Below, in pieces: positions 1 through 6,325 of a stretch of 48,425 nt of DNA. The stretch is from Sharpea porci (lineage in GTDB: Bacteria > Bacillota_I > Bacilli_A > Erysipelotrichales > Coprobacillaceae). The translations under genes were made by a program, and so were the position numbers. How positions within the stretch are numbered: position 1 is the first letter of the stretch; every line of letters begins with the position of its first letter. Location of the stretch: assembly GCF_009695655.1 (NCBI RefSeq), contig NZ_VUNM01000018.1, positions 1 through 48,425 on the forward strand, given 5' to 3'. The notes below the pieces were generated by a model. The model was not told the DNA's origin, made no database searches, and saw nothing but the letters and a program-made list of their open reading frames with translations.

Positions 1-265
1 GATATCTTTCACTACGAATCATATGGCCCTTCTTGTCTTTTTCTTCCCTGTCGTCCTGATGCACTGCCGATACATTCAGATAGCCATCTTTCAAGCTGAC
101 CTTGACATCTTCTTTATTGAATCCAGGCAATTCCATATTTAAGACATAACTGTTATCCTTTTCGGAAATATCTGTACGCATTGTATTGATACCCTTTGCA
201 GGTGTTAAGAAATCAGAATCAAATATATCATCAAACAAATTATCTAATGTAGGTAAGTAACGCAT
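1..265 (-). CDS. Hsp20/alpha-crystallin small heat shock protein, partial (3' end outside window)
   Basis: Reverse-strand frame starting at 265 (MRYLPTLDNLFDD...), with an AAGGAGATG ribosome-binding site just upstream; it runs off the left edge, so only about 88 N-terminal residues are visible. The visible part matches the next gene almost residue for residue (NMELPGFNKEDVKVSLKDGY core), which places it in the alpha-crystallin family of ATP-independent holdases that keep unfolded cytoplasmic proteins soluble. Bases 1-127 are identical to 452-578 while the N-terminal codons differ (IFDSDFLTPAKG versus FFDDRFFAPSTN), so it is a tandem paralogue homogenised over its core. It lies 37 bp downstream of the second copy and probably shares its HrcA-controlled transcript. 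Confidence 0.93.
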   Translation of the reverse strand, partial: MRYLPTLDNLFDDIFDSDFLTPAKGINTMRTDISEKDNSYVLNMELPGFNKEDVKVSLKDGYLNVSAVHQDDREEKDKKGHMIRSERY

Positions 266-302
266 AATAACATCTCCTTTTCATTGCTTGTCTTTTCATG
301 CA

Positions 303-710
303 TTAACCAATTGGAATAAAGTGTTTCTCTTCAACAGCTTTTTCATCAGCCTTTGGTAAGGTGATGATCAATTCACCATTATCGAATTTCGCATTGATAT
401 CACTTTCCTTGATGCCATCACCAACATAGAAGCTACGGCTGCAAGTGCCATGATATCTTTCACTACGAATCATATGGCCCTTCTTGTCTTTTTCTTCCCT
501 GTCGTCCTGATGCACTGCCGATACATTCAGATAGCCATCTTTCAAGCTGACCTTGACATCTTCTTTATTGAATCCAGGTAGCTCCATGTTTAAGACATAA
601 CTGTTATCCTTTTCGGCTATATCAGTGCGCATAGCATTGGTACTAGGGGCAAAGAATCTGTCATCAAAGAAATCATCAAATACATCATTCATTCTAGGTA
701 ATAACCTCAT
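303..710 (-). CDS. Hsp20/alpha-crystallin small heat shock protein
   Basis: A 135-residue small heat shock protein. I take the start at 710 (MRLLPRMNDVFDD) because AGGAGA lies eight bases upstream; a longer frame to 737 would put that site inside the coding sequence. The alpha-crystallin domain (about residues 30-130) contains the MELPGFNKEDVKVSLKDGYL strand pair and the C-terminal GELIITLPKA motif, followed by an I-P-I tail typical of oligomer contacts. The protein would bind denatured clients in the cytoplasm during heat or oxidative stress. The promoter at 778-805 and two CIRCE operators at 793-849 indicate HrcA repression, which is common for groESL/dnaK and less usual for hsp20. Confidence 0.95.
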   Translation of the reverse strand: MRLLPRMNDVFDDFFDDRFFAPSTNAMRTDIAEKDNSYVLNMELPGFNKEDVKVSLKDGYLNVSAVHQDDREEKDKKGHMIRSERYHGTCSRSFYVGDGIKESDINAKFDNGELIITLPKADEKAVEEKHFIPIG

Positions 711-777
711 AAATAACATCTCCTTTTTCCTAATCAACTATCTTTCTTGTAATCCTTTCTTTTTTGATTACACCTAC

Positions 778-805
778 ATTATAGCCCTTCTTTTAGCAAT
801 GTCAA
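778..805 (-). promoter_or_regulatory. Sigma-A promoter of the hsp20 pair
   Basis: On the minus strand TTGACA (800-805) is separated by 16 bp from TATAAT (778-783), both consensus hexamers, about 68 bp upstream of the hsp20 start at 710. The -35 hexamer overlaps the left arm of the proximal CIRCE element, so a bound repressor would block polymerase. Confidence 0.8.
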
Positions 806-819
806 TAGGTGAGTGCTAA
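793..819. promoter_or_regulatory. CIRCE element (HrcA operator), proximal copy
   Basis: TTAGCAATG-N9-GAGTGCTAA. The right arm is the exact CIRCE half-site and the left arm matches the consensus TTAGCACTC at seven of nine positions with the correct nine-base spacer. It overlaps the -35 box of the hsp20 promoter. HrcA binding to CIRCE is established for chaperone genes in Bacillota; its action here is inferred from sequence. Confidence 0.85.
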
Positions 820-822
820 TTT

Positions 823-849
823 TTAGCATTTTCTTTATTAGAGTGCTAA
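823..849. promoter_or_regulatory. CIRCE element (HrcA operator), distal copy
   Basis: TTAGCATTT-N9-GAGTGCTAA, again with an exact right arm and a left arm at seven of nine. Its centre lies 30 bp (about three helical turns) from the centre of the proximal copy, so two HrcA dimers could bind the same DNA face. Confidence 0.85.
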
Positions 850-854
850 AACAG

Positions 855-885
855 AAAAATCAGCAGATTTACTGCTGACTTTTTA
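855..885 (-). terminator. Terminator of the larC-mntR-alaX unit
   Basis: Reading the minus strand, GTCAGCAG (872-879) pairs with CTGCTGAT (859-866) around a TAAAT loop and is followed by a T run. It overlaps the stop codon of the alanyl-tRNA editing gene. Confidence 0.8.
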
Positions 886-2023
886 TAATATCTTCAATTG
901 TATCTCGGGTTGCTTTCAAATAGCCCTGTACCATTAAGGCATTACCGCCACCTTTTGCCCCAAGTTCTTTTAATTTATCAAAGAGCTTGGTTGTATCATC
1001 GGTGTGGGAAGCAAGAATGAAACGGTAACCTGCTTGATCATTACCAACAAAGACTCCGACATATCCCCCAACCCTTTCTGCAAGACTATTGACCATTTCT
1101 CTTTGTAAATTCTTATCAAGCTCTTCGATGAAGAAATAACGATGGCTGTCATCAGCTTCTTCAATAAGCCTTTGTATTTCTTTTTTGTTAAGATGGAAAA
1201 TTTCTTGTTTTAGGGCATTATTGGTATCAATGAGTTGTTGGACATATTTCACAACTGAAGTATCATTGGCTGAAAGCATATGATAGATGGCATTCATGTT
1301 GTCATCCAGCTTTAAGACATAGTCAAGAGCTCTTTGCCCACAGAGAATAAAGATACGTACACCACCCTTATAATTCATCATATGAACAGCCTTAAAGAGT
1401 CCTACTTCTCCTGTATGCATGACATGTGGTGCACAACACGCACAGACATCGCAATCTTCTATTTCGACAATTCGTAATGGTGCATCGACTTCTTTCTTTG
1501 AACGATATTCCAGTGTCGCAAGTTCTTCATCACCTGGATAATAAGCACGAATAACTCTATTTTCATAGATAACTTGATTGACTTCTTTTTCTATTCTTAT
1601 TAGATTGCTTTCATCAATCGGTCCGTTAAAATCCACACTCACAACATCCTTGCCTAGATGAAAGCCAACATTATCATAACCATATTCTCTATGCACTATG
1701 CCAGAAAAGATATGTTCCCCAGAATGATTCTGCATATTACTAAAACGCAAGGCCCAGTCTATTTCTCCTTGTACTTCATGACCGACTTCTAGCTTGACAT
1801 AGCCCTTGAGGATATGCTTAATGACACCTTGTGAGATCTGAACATCAATAACTTCATGTCCATTGATTGTTCCTCCATCGGCACATTGTCCCCCTTCTTC
1901 AGGAAAGAATAATGTCTGATCAAGTATCAGTGTTGTATTCTTATCATATTCAATAGCTTGTATGGTAGCACAGAAAGTTGTGTCATAGGGATGGAGATCA
2001 TAGAGCTTAACTGTTTCCATCAT
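869..2023 (-). CDS. AlaX-type alanyl-tRNA editing hydrolase with DHHA1 domain
   Basis: A 384-residue free-standing editing protein related to the C-terminal half of alanyl-tRNA synthetase. It would hydrolyse mischarged Ser- or Gly-tRNA(Ala) in the cytoplasm. Zinc ligands of the editing site are visible: HSGEH at residues 100-104 and C196-x3-H200 (CCAPH). The C-terminal DHHA1 region ends with the glycine-rich GAKGGGNALMVQG motif. The N-terminal PEEGGQ segment is the usual entry to the AlaX fold. The start at 2023 has GAGG six bases upstream; it overlaps the preceding regulator gene by 17 bp, so translation is probably coupled. It is last in a three-gene minus-strand unit (larC, regulator, alaX). 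The biological link among the three is not obvious. Confidence 0.9.
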   Translation of the reverse strand: MMETVKLYDLHPYDTTFCATIQAIEYDKNTTLILDQTLFFPEEGGQCADGGTINGHEVIDVQISQGVIKHILKGYVKLEVGHEVQGEIDWALRFSNMQNHSGEHIFSGIVHREYGYDNVGFHLGKDVVSVDFNGPIDESNLIRIEKEVNQVIYENRVIRAYYPGDEELATLEYRSKKEVDAPLRIVEIEDCDVCACCAPHVMHTGEVGLFKAVHMMNYKGGVRIFILCGQRALDYVLKLDDNMNAIYHMLSANDTSVVKYVQQLIDTNNALKQEIFHLNKKEIQRLIEEADDSHRYFFIEELDKNLQREMVNSLAERVGGYVGVFVGNDQAGYRFILASHTDDTTKLFDKLKELGAKGGGNALMVQGYLKATRDTIEDIIKSQQ

Positions 2024-2402
2024 TTCTACCTCTTACATAATTCACAATCTTATGAAAAGTGTCATTGCACATGGCATGTTCCATACGACAGGCATCATCA
2101 TAGGCTTGTTCTTCTTCCACGCCTAAAGACCTTAGCCAGTTCAAGAAGAAGTTATGACGTTCAAGTATATCATTCGCAAGTCTTGATCCTTCTTCCGTTA
2201 GTTCCAACATGCCATCTTCTTCTTTAATCACATAGCCTTCATGAGTCAGTTTAGAGATGGCAATGGACACACTTGATTTCTTAAAATCCAATCTCTTCGC
2301 AATATCAATAGAACGACAATATCCTTTCTCCTGTTTAATCATGAGAATGGCTTCTAGATAGTCTTCTGTTGACTGATACATTTTCATTTCATGTTTAGAC
2401 AT
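2007..2402 (-). CDS. DtxR/MntR-family metal-dependent transcriptional regulator
   Basis: A 131-residue protein with an N-terminal winged helix (residues about 8-70; SIDIAKRLDFKKSSVSIAIS recognition region) and a dimerisation/metal domain, without a C-terminal FeoA/SH3 domain, as in MntR. Metal ligands can be placed by eye: Asp14 and Glu17 (TEDYLEAI) match MntR Asp8/Glu11, and His83 matches His77. The following set is Cys105-x2-Glu108-His109, as in the iron regulator DtxR, where MntR has Glu at the first position. The effector metal (Mn or Fe) therefore cannot be called from ligands alone. It sits between larC and the tRNA editing gene in one operon and would repress metal-uptake genes located elsewhere. 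Confidence 0.9.
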   Translation of the reverse strand: MSKHEMKMYQSTEDYLEAILMIKQEKGYCRSIDIAKRLDFKKSSVSIAISKLTHEGYVIKEEDGMLELTEEGSRLANDILERHNFFLNWLRSLGVEEEQAYDDACRMEHAMCNDTFHKIVNYVRGRNDGNS

Positions 2403-2404
2403 AC

Positions 2405-3562
2405 TTACACTTCCCTTTGGAATCTCTTATATAGTTCCTTTAATGGAATTCTTGTTTCTTCAGATAAGCTCTTCAAGCTTTCATATTCAGGATAAATATA
2501 GCTCTCCTGTTCAAAGTCAACCTTCTTTCCTTTTACAACACCTTCCGGTAACTTCACATCAACAATTTCTCGATTTAAAACATGACGTTTCTCTTTGCGG
2601 TAACGAAATCCTATTGTCGTTGTATTAAGGAAAAGCAGTTCTTCCATTCGTTTCATATGTTCTTCATCCGTCACAACTGTAATACGATAAGCAGGACGGT
2701 TCTTTTTCATGAAGATTGGTGTAAAGAAGACATCACGTGCTCCTTCATGCATCATTTTCTCCATCACAAAGCCAAGCATTTCCCCAGTACAATCATCTAC
2801 ATTGCTTTCCATGATAATGACTTCATCAGGATGCTGTGCTATTTCGCCCAATGTCACCTTTAAGACATTAGGTATCTTCAGCTGCTTTGTCCCAATGCCC
2901 CAGCCAATCTTGTTGACTTTCATTGCCGGCATAGGACCATAACTATCGGCAAGCTGGGCAATAATAGCAGCACCAGTAGGAGTCACTAGTTCTGTATTGA
3001 TATCAATTTGTCGCATAATGGCATCACTTGAAGCAAAGATTTCACTTGTTGCAGGAACGGGTACAGGGATAATCCCATGAGCACATTCAATAAAACCATA
3101 GCCATCATTGACAACGGAAGAATAGATTGCATCAGGATGTAAATAATCCACAAGCAAAGCAACACCAATAATATCAATGATACTATCTACTGCTCCTACT
3201 TCGTGAAAATGCACATCTTCAATCATCATATTATGGACTTTCGCTTCAGCTTTCGCTATGCGGTAAAAGATGGCTTTGGCAAGCGTCTTAGCATGTTCTG
3301 GTATTTGTGCTTCTTCTATAATTTTATAGATATCACTTAAATGTCTTTCTGGCTGAACCATCTCTTCGTCAACCTCAACATCAAAATATGTCCCCGAAAT
3401 ACCATTACGTATTTCCTTGGAAATATGAATTGTACAATGCGTTAGCGGTAAAGCCAGCATGCACTCATAGAACCATTTCTGATCATCACATAATTCCAAC
3501 AGAGCACCAATTGTCATATTCCCAGAAATACCACTCATGCAATCAAAATATAAAACGTTCAT
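2405..3562 (-). CDS. larC: Nickel pincer cofactor biosynthesis protein LarC
   Basis: A 385-residue LarC (former DUF111). The start MNVLYFDCMSGISGNMTIGA is the family signature, and the DVHFHEVGAVDSIIDI and ESNVDDCTGEMLGF motifs follow at about residues 118 and 250. LarC is the CTP-dependent enzyme that inserts nickel into the dithio-nicotinic acid mononucleotide made by LarB and LarE, giving the cofactor of lactate racemase (LarA) and its relatives. In Lactobacillus plantarum the protein needs a ribosomal frameshift between larC1 and larC2; here it is one continuous frame. No larA, larB or larE lies in this window, so the partner genes must be elsewhere. A metal regulator follows two bases downstream, which fits metal-linked control. 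Confidence 0.95.
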   Translation of the reverse strand: MNVLYFDCMSGISGNMTIGALLELCDDQKWFYECMLALPLTHCTIHISKEIRNGISGTYFDVEVDEEMVQPERHLSDIYKIIEEAQIPEHAKTLAKAIFYRIAKAEAKVHNMMIEDVHFHEVGAVDSIIDIIGVALLVDYLHPDAIYSSVVNDGYGFIECAHGIIPVPVPATSEIFASSDAIMRQIDINTELVTPTGAAIIAQLADSYGPMPAMKVNKIGWGIGTKQLKIPNVLKVTLGEIAQHPDEVIIMESNVDDCTGEMLGFVMEKMMHEGARDVFFTPIFMKKNRPAYRITVVTDEEHMKRMEELLFLNTTTIGFRYRKEKRHVLNREIVDVKLPEGVVKGKKVDFEQESYIYPEYESLKSLSEETRIPLKELYKRFQREV

Positions 3563-3638
3563 ATTAGCTCCTTTCCGAAGTTACTTTACTTTATCTTACC
3601 ACGCTCCAAACCAAAAATCATAATTAATGACCAACATG

Positions 3639-3668
3639 ACAAAAAAGCACCAAGTTTATCTTGATGCT
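3639..3668 (-). terminator. Terminator of the small coiled-coil gene
   Basis: On the minus strand AGCATCAAG (3660-3668) pairs with CTTGGTGCT (3646-3654) around ATAAA and is followed by a T6 run. The stem includes the last codons of the upstream gene. Confidence 0.75.
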
Positions 3669-3934
3669 TCCTTAATATTGTTGATTTGTATATTGAGAGA
3701 TTCAATCTTTTCTTTATGCTCATCTATTTCACGTACTAAATCCTTAACTTCATCAGGCATATCACGCCCTTGTAAAGCAACATCATAATAGTACTTACCA
3801 ATCTTCGCATAAGCCCTATTCATATCTCTTTCTTCAAGAACAACTTCACCCTTAAGTTTCGTTGCCTCAAGCGTATCTTTACCTAGTTTACCAGCTGTAT
3901 TCGCAGCTGTCTTTAAATCATCCAAAAAAGCCAT
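3656..3934 (-). CDS. Hypothetical small coiled-coil cytoplasmic protein
   Basis: A 92-residue charged protein with no signal peptide or membrane segment. An amphipathic alanine/lysine-rich N-terminus (DDLKTAANTAGKLGKDT) is followed by heptad-like helices from about residue 25 to the end (EIDEHKEKIESLNIQINNI), so it probably forms a coiled coil. The start has a GGAGGG ribosome-binding site and the gene ends in its own terminator, which supports a real monocistronic gene. I do not recognise a named family. Its N-terminus resembles that of clostridial proteins that carry a C-terminal zinc ribbon, but no such ribbon is present. Confidence 0.75.
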   Translation of the reverse strand: MAFLDDLKTAANTAGKLGKDTLEATKLKGEVVLEERDMNRAYAKIGKYYYDVALQGRDMPDEVKDLVREIDEHKEKIESLNIQINNIKEASR

Positions 3935-3969
3935 AACCTACCCTCCATCCCCATTATACCATATTTTTC

Positions 3970-3997
3970 TTGCATAAAGACAGATATCGTTTATACT
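3970..3997 (+). promoter_or_regulatory. Promoter of the TPP riboswitch-thiT transcript
   Basis: TTGCAT (3970-3975) and TATACT (3992-3997) with a 16-bp spacer lie immediately upstream of the riboswitch aptamer, placing transcription start near 4004. Confidence 0.6.
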
Positions 3998-4003
3998 TAT
4001 AGT

Positions 4004-4090
4004 TAAGCCAGGGGTGCGTAATGCTGAGATAGGTTTCACCTAGTCCCTTATCATCTGAACTGGGTAATGCCAGCGTAGAGAGAGCATGAT
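4004..4090 (+). ncRNA. Thiamine pyrophosphate (TPP) riboswitch aptamer
   Basis: The TPP aptamer core is directly recognisable: AGGGGTGC, then GCTGAGA, a short P3 hairpin (AGGTTTCACCT), CCCTTATCATCTGAACTGGG, and TAATGCCAGCGTAG. It lies in the 5' leader of the thiamine transporter gene. Binding of TPP would favour the terminator at 4101-4131 and stop uptake of thiamine when the cofactor is plentiful. Confidence 0.97.
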
Positions 4091-4100
4091 AGAAACAATA

Positions 4101-4132
4101 AAGGCTTCTTCCTAAAGGAAGGAGTCTTTTTA
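4101..4132 (+). terminator. Expression-platform terminator of the TPP riboswitch
   Basis: AAGGCTTCTTCC (4101-4112) pairs over 12 bp, with two G-U pairs, with GGAAGGAGTCTT (4117-4128) around a TAAA loop and is followed by a T-rich tract. It separates the aptamer from thiT and is the off state of the switch. Confidence 0.88.
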
Positions 4133-4165
4133 TTCCCACTGGCAATTTATTATGGGAGGATTTTT

Positions 4166-4678
4166 ATGTTTGAATTTCATTTGAATGTCAAGACCATGAC
4201 ATACATGGCCATGTTTGCCGCACTGCAGCTTGTCCTTGAATTTTTAACGCAGTTTACCCCAAGCATGCCACAGGGAGGCAATGTTGCTTTTTCATTAATT
4301 GCTATCTTCTTGTGTAGTTATTTGATGGGGCCTCTTTATGGTGTCATTGTCGGACTTGTATGTTGTGGACTGCATTTTGCCTTAGGCTTCGCGACATTCT
4401 ATGGTCCATTGTCTGTGATTTTTGACTATGTTTTGCCTTTAGGTGTTTGTGGACTTGCCGGAATGTTTAAGGACATCAAGAAGTTTCCAATTGGCATCGT
4501 GATCTGTATGGTCATCAAGACAATCAGTCATTTAATTTCTGGCTGGTATGCATTCCATACACCATTAGCTGGTAACCTTGCTTACAACTTACCTTATAAT
4601 ATAGCGACATGCGTAGCTTGTGTTATTCTCTATCTATTGATTAAACCAAGTCTCTCTAAAGCTATTCATCTTCAATAA
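4166..4678 (+). CDS. thiT: Energy-coupled thiamine transporter S component ThiT
   Basis: A 170-residue polytopic membrane protein with five to six hydrophobic segments. ThiT binds thiamine with high affinity and works with the shared ECF module (EcfA, EcfA', EcfT, none in this window). The C-terminal region SGWYAFHTPLAGNLAYNLPYN (about residues 125-145) corresponds to the ligand-binding loop of the family, and LVLEFLTQFTPSMPQGGNVAFSL at the N-terminus is also typical. The start has GGGAGGA five to eleven bases upstream. It is monocistronic, preceded by a TPP riboswitch and followed by a strong terminator, which together confirm thiamine as substrate. Confidence 0.96.
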   Translation: MFEFHLNVKTMTYMAMFAALQLVLEFLTQFTPSMPQGGNVAFSLIAIFLCSYLMGPLYGVIVGLVCCGLHFALGFATFYGPLSVIFDYVLPLGVCGLAGMFKDIKKFPIGIVICMVIKTISHLISGWYAFHTPLAGNLAYNLPYNIATCVACVILYLLIKPSLSKAIHLQ

Positions 4679-4680
4679 GA

Positions 4681-4719
4681 AAAAGTTCTTCCTGGGGATT
4701 CCCAAGAAGAACTTTTTTA
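4681..4719. terminator. Bidirectional terminator between thiT and the SPFH gene
   Basis: AAAAAGTTCTTC and GAAGAACTTTTT form a long symmetrical stem with an A-rich 5' side and T-rich 3' side, so it can end transcription from both converging genes. Confidence 0.88.
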
Positions 4720-5718
4720 TTTCTTTTCAACATGTGCATAATAATCATGTGTTTTAGGATTGTGGGCACTTGGTGTCCCTGCTTCAGGCTTTTCTACTTG
4801 ATAAATATCAATTTCTGGATCCTGAGGTGTTTCTGTTAAGATTTCCTTAGCACTTGCTAAAGTGCCAGCTAGTGAAGAAAGATTACTTGGAACAATAATC
4901 TTTGTCGAACGTCCATCAGCCAGCTTCTCAAGAGCCTTAAAGCCCTCAAGTTCAACATAGGGCTGACTTGGATTTGCATCATTAATCATCTTAATAGAAG
5001 CTGCTCTTGCTTCATTGAGAAGCTTTACAGCCTGTGCCTGACCTTCAGCCTTGGCAATAGCTGATTCTTTTTCGGCATTGGCACGAAGAATCATCGTCTC
5101 CTTTTCACCTTCAGCACGTAAGATAGAAGACTGTTTTTCTCCTTCGGCAACAAGAATAGCTTCACGCTTCTGACGTTCAGCACGCATCTGTTTTTCCATG
5201 GCTTCCTGAATATCACGTGGAGGAATAATATTTTTAACTTCCACACGATTGACTTTAATACCCCAGGCATCCGTTGCTTCATCAATAATGGACTTCATCT
5301 GAGCATTAATAGTATCTCTTGATGTCAATGTATCATCAAGATTAAGATCACCAATAATATTACGTAATGTTGTTGAAGTTAATGAATCCACGGCATTAAT
5401 CGGATTCACAACACCATAGGTAAAGAGTTTAGGATCAAAGACTTTAAAATAAACAACCGTATCAATCTGCATTGTTACATTGTCTTTTGTGATAACAGGC
5501 TGAGGATCAAAGTCCATCACCTGTTCCTTTAAAGAAACACGATTTGCGACCCTTTCCACAAAAGGCACTAAAATATGCAGACCTACATCAAGTGTACGAT
5601 TATAAGCCCCTAGACGTTCAATGACAAAAGCCTCTGACTGTGGAACAATCTTCACAAAACTGCTTATAAAAAGCACCAACACTACAACAAAAATAATAAA
5701 CATTAGAATACCGGCCAT
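4717..5718 (-). CDS. SPFH/band 7 (stomatin/prohibitin-like) membrane protein
   Basis: A 333-residue protein with one N-terminal membrane segment (residues about 4-24), then the SPFH domain (FVKIVPQSEAFVIERLGAYNRTLDVGLHILVPF start motif; DPQPVITKDNVTMQIDTVVYFKV) and a long alanine/glutamate-rich helix (about 185-260) that drives oligomerisation. The C-terminal tail after residue 300 is polar. This is the QmcA/stomatin subfamily that forms large cage-like microdomain assemblies at the cytoplasmic membrane, often around FtsH or secreted-protein quality control. No NfeD-type partner is adjacent. It is monocistronic, between two terminators. Confidence 0.92.
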   Translation of the reverse strand: MAGILMFIIFVVVLVLFISSFVKIVPQSEAFVIERLGAYNRTLDVGLHILVPFVERVANRVSLKEQVMDFDPQPVITKDNVTMQIDTVVYFKVFDPKLFTYGVVNPINAVDSLTSTTLRNIIGDLNLDDTLTSRDTINAQMKSIIDEATDAWGIKVNRVEVKNIIPPRDIQEAMEKQMRAERQKREAILVAEGEKQSSILRAEGEKETMILRANAEKESAIAKAEGQAQAVKLLNEARAASIKMINDANPSQPYVELEGFKALEKLADGRSTKIIVPSNLSSLAGTLASAKEILTETPQDPEIDIYQVEKPEAGTPSAHNPKTHDYYAHVEKK

Positions 5719-5784
5719 ATCAATACCTCCCCTTTATTTTATTATAGCAGTTATAATTTTGACAATCAAACCAATTGTGTAAAC

Positions 5785-5814
5785 TTGAGTTTCATAAGAA
5801 GAAAATGATATAAT
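5785..5814 (+). promoter_or_regulatory. Promoter of the 152-residue secreted protein gene
   Basis: TTGAGT (5785-5790), 18-bp spacer, TATAAT (5809-5814), about 22 bp before the start codon at 5837, with GGAAGGAAATGGAG in between as ribosome-binding region. Confidence 0.6.
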
Positions 5815-5836
5815 AGGAAGGAAATGGAGTGATGCT

Positions 5837-6295
5837 ATGTTTAAAAAGTTTATCAGTGTAGTTGGGGCTCTTCTTCTTGTTGTGGCCATCACGCTCACAG
5901 TCTTTACCAATGCATCACCAATGGCATTACTCAACAACTACCAACTCAATTACAATCTCACTCATCCTAAACACGACACCATCTCCATCAACAACGTTAT
6001 CCCTTTCCAATGGGATCATGCCTATTACTTCTCACCCTATGTAGAACTTAGTGATATCAAGAAGCAAATCAATGTCAAACACTTCCCTGATAAGCTCTAT
6101 AATGATGATCAAGCCCATATCATCTATGTTTATAAAGGGCATGTTGAATCGATTGTGAACGGGTTAGGAAGAAGCCGTGGATATTGGTTCTATTTTAGCC
6201 TTTCTCAGGTTTACAGTTTCACGCCTCAAGATGATCTCTCATTTACAGTTCGTAAACAAACGAATGGTATATATGAATATGTCCTTAAATCCTAA
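5837..6295 (+). CDS. Hypothetical membrane-anchored or secreted protein
   Basis: A 152-residue protein with an N-terminal hydrophobic segment after two lysines (MFKKFISVVGALLLVVAITLTVF...), ending in TNASPMA, which could be a signal-peptidase I site or an uncleaved anchor. The rest is soluble and aromatic-rich, with predicted short beta strands and no cysteines. I do not recognise a family. It is a single-gene transcript with its own promoter and terminator, so it is likely real; the function is unknown. Confidence 0.8.
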   Translation: MFKKFISVVGALLLVVAITLTVFTNASPMALLNNYQLNYNLTHPKHDTISINNVIPFQWDHAYYFSPYVELSDIKKQINVKHFPDKLYNDDQAHIIYVYKGHVESIVNGLGRSRGYWFYFSLSQVYSFTPQDDLSFTVRKQTNGIYEYVLKS

Positions 6296-6297
6296 AG

Positions 6298-6323
6298 AAA
6301 AACGATGCTTGCGCATCGTTTTT
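6298..6323. terminator. Bidirectional terminator
   Basis: AAAAACGATGC (6298-6308) and GCATCGTTTTT (6313-6323) form a perfect 11-bp stem with a four-base loop between two converging genes. Confidence 0.9.
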
Positions 6324-6325
6324 CT

